A DNA stretch of 64,000 bases, from contig CM030367.1 of the NCBI GenBank assembly GCA_017893485.1, forward strand, positions 143,085,767-143,149,766, written 5' to 3'. Of the stretch, positions 57,454 through 64,000 are shown piece by piece. The notes beneath the pieces were generated by a model. It was given only the letters and a program-made list of their open reading frames with translations, did no database searches and had not been told where the DNA came from. The position numbers and the translations under genes were made by a program. Every line of letters begins with the position of its first letter. The first letter of the stretch is position 1. The DNA comes from Hemerocallis citrina (lineage: Eukaryota > Streptophyta > Magnoliopsida > Asparagales > Asphodelaceae).

Positions 57454-60024
57454 TATTTTTCCAAAACCCAAACTCATTTAGTTTAAACCCATACCCAATA
57501 AAATACCCTATAACCCCTTCCGCCCATTTAATCCTTAACACTCTATTTCCTATTTACCTTGTTATTACCCTACCCATTAACACACCCCTTGACACCCGTT
57601 ACCCACTAAGCCCAACCCATTACTCCCCTTCTAAACCCTATCTCTACCTTATATATATAACCCACCTATATCCTGCCTATTCGTCTACTTCGTCAGCCGC
57701 CTATACCCTCTGCCACTCATATCTCTCTCCCTTCTCCTCCACCTGCGACCTCGTGCTCCCTGTGCAGCGCCACATCGGTGCCACCCCGCCTCTACTCTGT
57801 TCTTCCTCCCGTCTGCTAGCGACGCACTGCCTGCCTCCTGCTGCGTTGTGCCCCGCTGTGCGCGTCCTCCCGATCTCTGCTGCACCTCGACAATAGTGCC
57901 ACAATAGCTCCAATCATGTCCCCCGTCCTCTCGGCGATCCCCTCGGCGGTTTCGTGACACAGTGCGCTTCCCGCCTGTGTTCCTCTGTCGTCGCTCCGCT
58001 GTCACGACCTCAGTGATAGCAGCTGACAGAGCGCCGCAGTGGACCCCCTGGTCCCTGCCTCCCACTGTCGTCCTCCCTCGGTGCGACGCCTCAGCCGCCA
58101 ACGCAGCCAGTCACGCCACCCTGTGACTTTCCCTCGTCCGCTGACCACCTCTCTCTTTCGCATCGCCGTTGGCCTCCTCGCCCCTCTGTTCCGACTGCCA
58201 GTAGCAATAGCCCGTCGGCGTTGTTCTCCGCGACTGCAGCTACCCGCAGCAACAGTGAAAGCATCTCGTTGTGCCGTTGTCGTGCGCATGTGAGTTCGGG
58301 TTGTGTTCGTTGGGGTTCGCTCGTTCGTTGCTCGTTCGTTGTTCATGGTATTCAAGTTGTTATTCGTGGGTTTGTGTTAATTGCCGTTGGGTGTGTGTTC
58401 GTGGGTTTTGCTTGCTTTTGGAGTACGTGTGTTCGTTCGAGTTTGTTGCTAAGAATTCGTTCCCGTTATTGTTGCTTGGAGTCGTTTTCGTCTTCGGTTA
58501 AGGCAAGTAACTTGTAATAAATTCCTTTGCAAATAAAAATACTAAATACCGCATGTAGTGTAGTTGGGTTCTAGAGAGAATTTGTGTGTGAAATCCCTTG
58601 TTGATATTGTCTCTATAGTGATGATTTGACCATAGATGCCTCACGACATACATGACATGATATAACCTAGGATTGACCACTTCTTGTTGTGTATATGTGT
58701 GTCGTTCATATGTTATCATGTGCTCGTTCGTGTTGTTCATGGTAGACTTGTTGTAAACTTGTGAAATAGCCTATACCGTGTTGCTTGGACATCTAGTACA
58801 CTCTATTTCGTGTTTGATTGTGTTTTGGATGAGTTTCGTATGAACTAGTGGATTTTGTGCATATGCGATATTTTCAGTTTTGCTGGCTTTCTCATTTTGA
58901 TCAGTATTGTAGACACTATTAAGGTCAGTATTTGAGAATATTTTATGAACATGATTTGTAGAGAATTCTGTCTATTTTCCAACCCTTTTTACGGACCTTA
59001 GTTTCTATTTACGAGTTAGGATTTATGTCAATTTTACTACAGTGGTGTCAAAAGATTTCCAGATTTTGTTTTCTATGAATTCTGAAGAGTAATCTATTTT
59101 TATCGTGATATTAAAAGTATTATTTTGATCTAATATTTTGCACAGTATAATTATACCTGATTGGGATTAACTCTGAATTTTTATGGATTTATTTGATGAG
59201 TTTTATAAACCGTTCTATGTTTCCAAACAACTACTATACTAGTAGATTTTTCTTGTTGTTCCGTAAAGAACCTGATTTTCGACCTAATTCTACTTGCTGT
59301 TTGTAAAATATTTGTGAATATGAAAGTTAGCTTACTGTATCTATTTTACTACCCTTTTGGCGGATTTGGATTCGGATTTATGGTTTGTGAGATATTCCTG
59401 TTTTTGTACTACAGTATTTGTGATTTCAGATTTGCAAAACTACTGCATCTTGATGTTTCTGATTTTACTTGACTACTCTATTTTTGTTGGAAAATTATAA
59501 AACTTGATTTTCTATTACTACACATATAGGGAAATACCCTAGATTTTTTTTGGATTAATTTAATGAATTTTCCTGCAGTTTTCCTGACTGAATACAAAAT
59601 ACTATTTTCTGACTGAACATGTTTTCTGGATTCAAACCTGTTTTGAGACTTGTTTTTGTAAAATACTATATGACTTATATATATTTGCTGGATTCGTACG
59701 GAAGTCTATTTTCAAGATTCTTTGATGGATCCAAATTTTTATTTTTGTAGCAACGGGAAAACCTGTTTTAGTACAGTACTGTCTTGCTGTCCTGAACTAA
59801 CATTTGCATTATTCTATTCCTTTATGAACTGTCTATCATCTGTACATGTTTATCTTGCAACTTGAACTTATTACTTGATCATACCATGTTATTCTTTCCA
59901 TATTTTGTACTCATACATGCCTGTTTGATAATAATAACAAATAACCAAGCCGTGATTAAGGGTAAGACCTTAGTAGTTGATAATCTAGGTATGTGTACTC
60001 AGAAGGGGTCTTGTGTTTCCCATT

Positions 60025-60545
60025 ACCTGTTGCCATGTTTCATGAATACATGATTCATTCTTGATATTACTTATTATCATATTTCATGATTACATGATTC
60101 ATGCTTGATACTACTTGTTGCCATATTTTATGATTACATGATTCATGCTTGTTATACTATATGCCGCCATGTTTCATGACTACATGATTCATGCTTGATA
60201 TTACTTGTTGACATGTTTCATGACTACATAATTCATGCTTGATATTACTTGTTGCCATGTTTTTATGATTACATGATTTATGCTTGATATTACTTGTTGC
60301 TATGTTTCATGACTACATGATTCATGCTTGATATTACTTGTTGCCATATTTCATGATTACATGATTCATGCTTAATATTACTTGTTTCTATGTTTTATGA
60401 CTACATGATTCATGCTTGTCATACTATATGCCGCCATGTTTCATGATTACATGATTCATGCTTGATACTACTTGTTGCCATGTTTCATGGATACATGATT
60501 CATGTTTGATACTACTTGCTGCCACGTGTTCACGATTACGTGACT
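60025..60545. repeat. Minisatellite in LARD 3 LTR, ~45-bp unit
   Basis: About eleven units of TTGCCATGTTTCATGATTAC / ATGATTCATGCTTGATATTA. It sits in the same place, between the AACAAGCC-type and CCACCACTAGG blocks, as the unrelated repeat at 12525-12800. Confidence 0.92.
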
Positions 60546-60710
60546 CGTGCTTGATACTTGTTACTTGACTTGACGCATGAGTACGCAGTCCTATAGAAAC
60601 CCACCACTAGGCCTAAACGAAACTGTTGGAATATAGCAACCATGTAGTAAAAGAATGGATGCTTGAAGTGCTACCTAGATAGTAATAAATACAAGACTTG
60701 ATACCTAGAT

Positions 60711-63058
60711 AACTAAGTTGTTCACGTTGAACATCTTTCTCGAAAAATAAATCATATCACACAAACCTTTATGATATTCTATAGAATGGATGGAGAATCA
60801 TTGGATATCCTCAGAATGTGTCAGATTGCTCATTGTGATATAACAAAACATATGATTTCTCCCCATTTTCATTCATCTTCTCCACCTTCCTCCTCCATCG
60901 TCTATGGGTGGCATTCGGGCCTGGCGGGCCGGACCGGGTCGAAACCCTGCGGTTTTTTACCCGGGCCGGGCTGGGAGGAGTGGCGGGCCAAGCTGGGCCA
61001 GGCCTCGGTGGGAAAATGCCGACCCGGACCTGGCCCCTGGCCCCTGGCTCAGAGGCCTGGGTAGAAATTTTTATTTTTATTTTTTACAAAGACAAAGGAG
61101 AAGGAAAATTGTTCAAAATTTTCAAGAACATATAGATAAAATAGATATTCATAAATTAAACTTTTTTTATGAATTACAAAGTTTAATATATAATCAAATG
61201 GATTAGTAAAATTTCATAGAAATTTTATCAAATTACAATATGAGGGGAACATTTGTATTTAGAGATCGAGATGACCTCTATTTAGATTGAAGAGAATGCA
61301 GTAGACTATCGTCATGCTACTTAACCTAAATCTAAAATCTCATCCCCCTAAAATTTCTAATTATTTACAATACATAATCTAAACTTCATTGTACTAGATG
61401 TTCATTCGTCACTACTTGTTGAGCCATTGTATGCTTCATGTAAATCTTGGGTCCTCTCTTTCACTTTCATCCAATCTTCGGTGCATACTAACATCTCCAA
61501 ATTCTTTGATGTCTCGCGATTCCTATTCGGGCTCATAATTCAACCACCAAGAGAAAAAGTACTTTCTGATGCAACGGTTGACACCGGTGCAGTTGGCAAA
61601 TCTTTAGCCATACAAGAAAGAATAGAAAAAATATACTCATTGGTTTTCCAAAAATAAAACACATCTACTACATCATAATTGGTAGGTTGTGCATTATACC
61701 AATTCAACTCATTTGGTGAATTGGTTCTTGGTTATTTTGATTTTATAATATTTAAAATACTACTAGTTGCAAGACTTTTTCCCTTCGATAATATAGAAGA
61801 ATAAGAAGAACTAACATTTTGTGTTTGTATAGTGTTAGGTGAATAAAGTCTATCGTAACTATCATATAAACTAGTCAAAACATGCTCAAAATTTGTAGTG
61901 AAAACAACATGATCAAAATCTTGTATTTCATCGTATGGAGCATAAGTATAAAAAATCTCAATCAAATTTTTTGTGCCTTCTAACTTAATCATGGGATTCA
62001 TTACACTAGCAACACAATATAACATAGGAAGTTGATGAAAATTTTTAATATAAGCAGCATAAACCATTTCTTAAATTGTCATTTATCAAATCTTTAATTA
62101 TAGTCATCATAGTGACAATTGCAAGTAAAATACTACTAGATGTAGATGTATATATTTTTGAAAATTGTAAAGTAATGTCATTAAAAGATTCTAAAAATGT
62201 ATACAAACTATCGGCAAAAGATCAAAAATCATCATCTAACATACAATCTTGCATACCCATTGCAACACAAAATTCTCTAAGATTAAAACGATAGTGTTGA
62301 ACAACACCTAATAAATCATAAGTATAATTTCAACGATGTCTAATATCTTTAGGAAAATGTTTAAATACAATTCTCCGAAGTTTACATCAATCATGAAAAG
62401 CCTGGTATATTGAACCACTCAGCGTAATAAAATGAACACAATTTTTCATTTTCTCAATTTTATCGTGTCCATATTTAAGTGCATCTTTTACACAATGATT
62501 TAAAATATGACAAGCACACCTAACATGAAATTTTTTTGGTTCTATAATTAATGTAATTTTCAAACTAGTGATTGTCTTAGTATTATTAAAGGCATTATGA
62601 AAACAAATAGCAAAAACTTTATCAAAAATACCGAAATTATTACATGTTTTCATGATGTGTGTAGAAATTATTTCATCCTTATGTGGGTACCTAACAAATC
62701 CGAATGAAACTATCCTCTTTTGAAGTTTCCAATCAGAATCTATCCAATGACATGTTACACACATCATTAGTATGCCGTTCACTCCTACCCACCCATTCGA
62801 TGTCAAAGAAACTCTAGTGTTTAATGATGTTACTGTTGCTACTAAAAAATCTTAAGCCTCGTTGTAAACTAATTTACAATCAACCTTAACTACATTCCTA
62901 GCAATTTTTTTATAATGGGGGTTTAATGCGGTTTGCGCAAAATCTCTACATTCCTACTTTCACCAAACGAATAAGGTAATTCATCTCTAATTACTAACTT
63001 GGTCATTCCCTACGAATGATATCGTGATCGTAGCTATGACTATCTACTTGACCGGTCT
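60711..63058 (-). mobile_element. hAT element copy 2
   Basis: Contains the flank and CGGGCCTGGCGGGCCGGACC end seen in copy 1 and a longer remnant of the transposase. The right terminus was not identified; a different LTR begins at 63062. Confidence 0.75.
61380..63020 (-). pseudogene. hAT (Ac-like) transposase pseudogene
   Basis: On the minus strand, in order: MTKLVIRDELPYSF (63014), then a frameshift; SNGWVGVNGILMM and IDSDWKLQKRIVSFGFVRYP (62387-62806), the start of the RNase H-like catalytic domain with CHILNHCVKDALK; an eroded middle (62070-62380); MLYCVASVMNPMIKL (61732-62067); and the C-terminal dimerisation region (61380-61700). This is the domain order of Ac-type transposases. The N-terminal BED zinc finger is missing. 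Several stops and frameshifts make it non-functional. Confidence 0.87.
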
Positions 63059-63427
63059 TGGTGTAATGCCCCTGCCCCAAGCTCAGACAATTTATACAAT
63101 TTATCTGACAAATTATTTATAGTATAGTACAACTGCCCACCACAGGCTGCATCTCAAATGGTTGTTAACCGGATTGGTGACTCTTGATCATAGGTTATAT
63201 TATTTATTATTATTTATTTTTATTGTAATTCCCGATGTGAGACTAATTTCATACACCTCTCTCCTTATTCTCCCGTGTATAGCAGCCAACAGGTGGGCGC
63301 CTATCCACGTCACCCTCACACAGCACAGCCCCCCTGCCACTCTCCGCTTACCTGGGCGGACCCCACAGCATGGCCACGTTAGTCGTGGTAACACAGCAGC
63401 ATACTTTCTGCCGCACCATATCCTCGC

Positions 63428-63446
63428 TGACGTCATCATGACGTCA
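63428..63446. promoter_or_regulatory. Paired TGACGTCA boxes
   Basis: Two complete TGACGTCA octamers separated by TCA. This is a bZIP/TGA-factor type site in an as-1-like arrangement. A TATATATA tract lies about 90 bp further right. Binding is inferred from the motif only. Confidence 0.55.
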
Positions 63447-63531
63447 ACCCATGAATCACAGCATCAAGCTGCTGTTATCAAAGTTGTGGGCCCCCTCTTT
63501 TCTACTATTTACAAGTCTATCATTGCCCCAT

Positions 63532-63537
<6 letters not shown>

Positions 63538-63568
<31 letters not shown>
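63538..63568. repeat. (CA)n microsatellite
   Basis: About 15 AC units following TATATAT. Confidence 0.93.
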
Positions 63569-63570
<2 letters not shown>

Positions 63571-63873
63571 CTTTAGAAATCAGCATCCTCGCTGAGCACA
63601 GGGCATGCACAATCTAGTGCAAGATCTACTTTCTGACCGATGTAGAGCATCTGCTCTTCTATCTGCCCGATTAATCATGATCCCAGAATCCACCACCCGA
63701 TCAATCATAATTCCAGATTTAACTGAGCTGCCCTCCTATCCGACTGACTAATCATGATTCCGGAATCCACCGCCCGATCAATCACAGTCCCAGATTTAAT
63801 TGTGGTCTCACCACAGTCCCGGAATCCACCGTCCGACTATATAGACATGCCCCATACTCGGTCTCGAAAGTCG

Positions 63874-63885
63874 GCTCTGATACCA
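63874..63885 (-). other. Primer binding site, minus strand
   Basis: GCTCTGATACCA on the plus strand equals TGGTATCAGAGC on the minus strand. It lies two bases from the LTR end at 63888. Confidence 0.85.
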
Positions 63886-63887
63886 TT

Positions 63888-64000
63888 TGTAACGCCCTTG
63901 CCCCAAGCTCAGACAATTTATATAATTTATCAGACAAATTATTTATAGTATAGTACAACTGCCCACCACAGGCTGCCTCTCAAAAGGTGGTTAACCGGAT
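63888..64000 (-). repeat. 5' LTR of the minus-strand element, cut by the window edge
   Basis: TGTAACGCCCTTGCCCCAAG onward matches 63062-63174 with few differences and continues past the window. Confidence 0.85.

Larger units (their letters stand above)
55345..60710 (+). mobile_element. LARD-type LTR element 3 (no gag-pol)
   Basis: 5' LTR remnant 55345-56096, PBS from 56107, internal region 56097-57052 (only 956 bp), and 3' LTR 57053-60710 truncated at its right. The internal region has no retrotransposon protein domain and ends GAGGATGAAATTTTATTG then AAGGTGGGTAGGATT. It resembles the internal region of LARD 1, including ATTCATCTTCATTCGTTGAC (56570), the intact version of the site where the Helitron sits in LARD 1. 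Confidence 0.82.
57053..60710 (+). repeat. 3' LTR of LARD element 3, right end missing
   Basis: Begins TGTAACCCCTGTTTTCCC. It shows the ATT-rich tract, a TATATATATAACCC TATA-like site at about 57649-57662, the C-rich exon-like tract (57680-58260), the AACCAAGCCGTGATTAAGGG block (59943), a minisatellite and the CCACCACTAGGCCTAAACG block (about 60602). It ends at ACAAGACTTGATACCTA, the same LTR position at which the 5' remnant starts. Confidence 0.85.
63062..63887 (-). mobile_element. Small minus-strand LTR element (TRIM/LARD-like), partial
   Basis: The first ~110 bp (TGTAATGCCCCTGCCCCAAG onward) recur at 63888-64000 in the same orientation. Just left of the second copy is GCTCTGATACCA (63874-63885), the complement of the initiator-Met PBS. 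The element therefore reads on the minus strand, with its 5' LTR at 63888 onward and its 3' LTR starting (as its end) at 63062. No retroviral-type protein frame is visible in the 0.8 kb between. The LTR length is unknown because the right copy runs off the window. An ATTCCCGATGTGAGACTAAT stretch (63228) is typical of plant LTRs in this orientation. Confidence 0.7.

Noticed and set aside
60771..61206. Gly/Pro-rich frames over the hAT terminus
   Set aside because: Created by CGGGCC-type subterminal repeats of the hAT element; frames differ between the two hAT copies.

Overview
The window is plant nuclear DNA from a repeat-rich angiosperm chromosome arm or pericentromere. The evidence is GT-AG introns, plant-specific transposon families (CACTA, PIF/Harbinger, hAT, Helitron, FAR1/MULE-type, plant LINE, Ty1/copia, non-autonomous LTR elements) and one PR-10/Bet v 1 gene with the conserved phase-1 intron. 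I cannot name the species. Only the PR-10 gene (47833-48648, minus) looks like an intact host gene. I saw no tRNA, rRNA or CRISPR features.

Layout. 1-9454: right part of a CACTA element. It carries a decayed PTTA/En-Spm-type transposase-associated gene (exons 1-5 at about 2006-3387, last exon at 8397-8438). The last intron is 5.0 kb and is filled with a ~310-bp tandem repeat; a similar array lies upstream of exon 1. The element ends in a palindromic ACCGGCG-rich subterminal block and a CACTA-type terminus. 9455-10211: an 85-bp copy of DNA from upstream of the PR-10 gene, then a truncated foldback/MITE composite. 10212-20435: a coding-less LTR element (LARD type) with a ~3.5-kb 5' LTR, an initiator-Met PBS and a truncated 3' LTR. 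It is interrupted by a 2.85-kb minus-strand Helitron that carries an apparent host exon. 20436-26266: a LINE reverse transcriptase split by a 4.9-kb solo LTR. 26631-27910: two MITE-like elements. 29250-30590: a FAR1-like pseudogene. 30598-39641: a Ty1/copia polyprotein split by two solo LTRs, each with a perfect 5-bp target duplication. 39642-46784: a nearly intact PIF/Harbinger element (113-114-bp TIRs, TAA target duplication, transposase plus Myb-like protein, each with one visible lesion). 46785-49200: remains of a tandem PR-10 duplication. One copy is complete, with a 142-bp Helitron in its intron; the other is reduced to promoter, start codon and two more codons. 49414-55345: a small solo LTR, two foldback elements, MITEs and hAT debris. 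55345-60710: a second LARD with a <1-kb internal region. 60711-63058: a decayed hAT transposase. 63062-64000: a minus-strand small LTR element running off the end.

The window therefore reads as nested insertion history, and several insertions can be dated relative to one another because the host reading frame resumes exactly across the inserted LTR. The most notable items are the LARD family with very long LTRs that carry unrelated minisatellites at the same relative position, the Helitrons (one with an apparent captured exon, one inside a PR-10 intron), the PR-10 orphan promoter and the near-intact Harbinger element. Percent identities were not computed; similarities were judged by reading the sequence.
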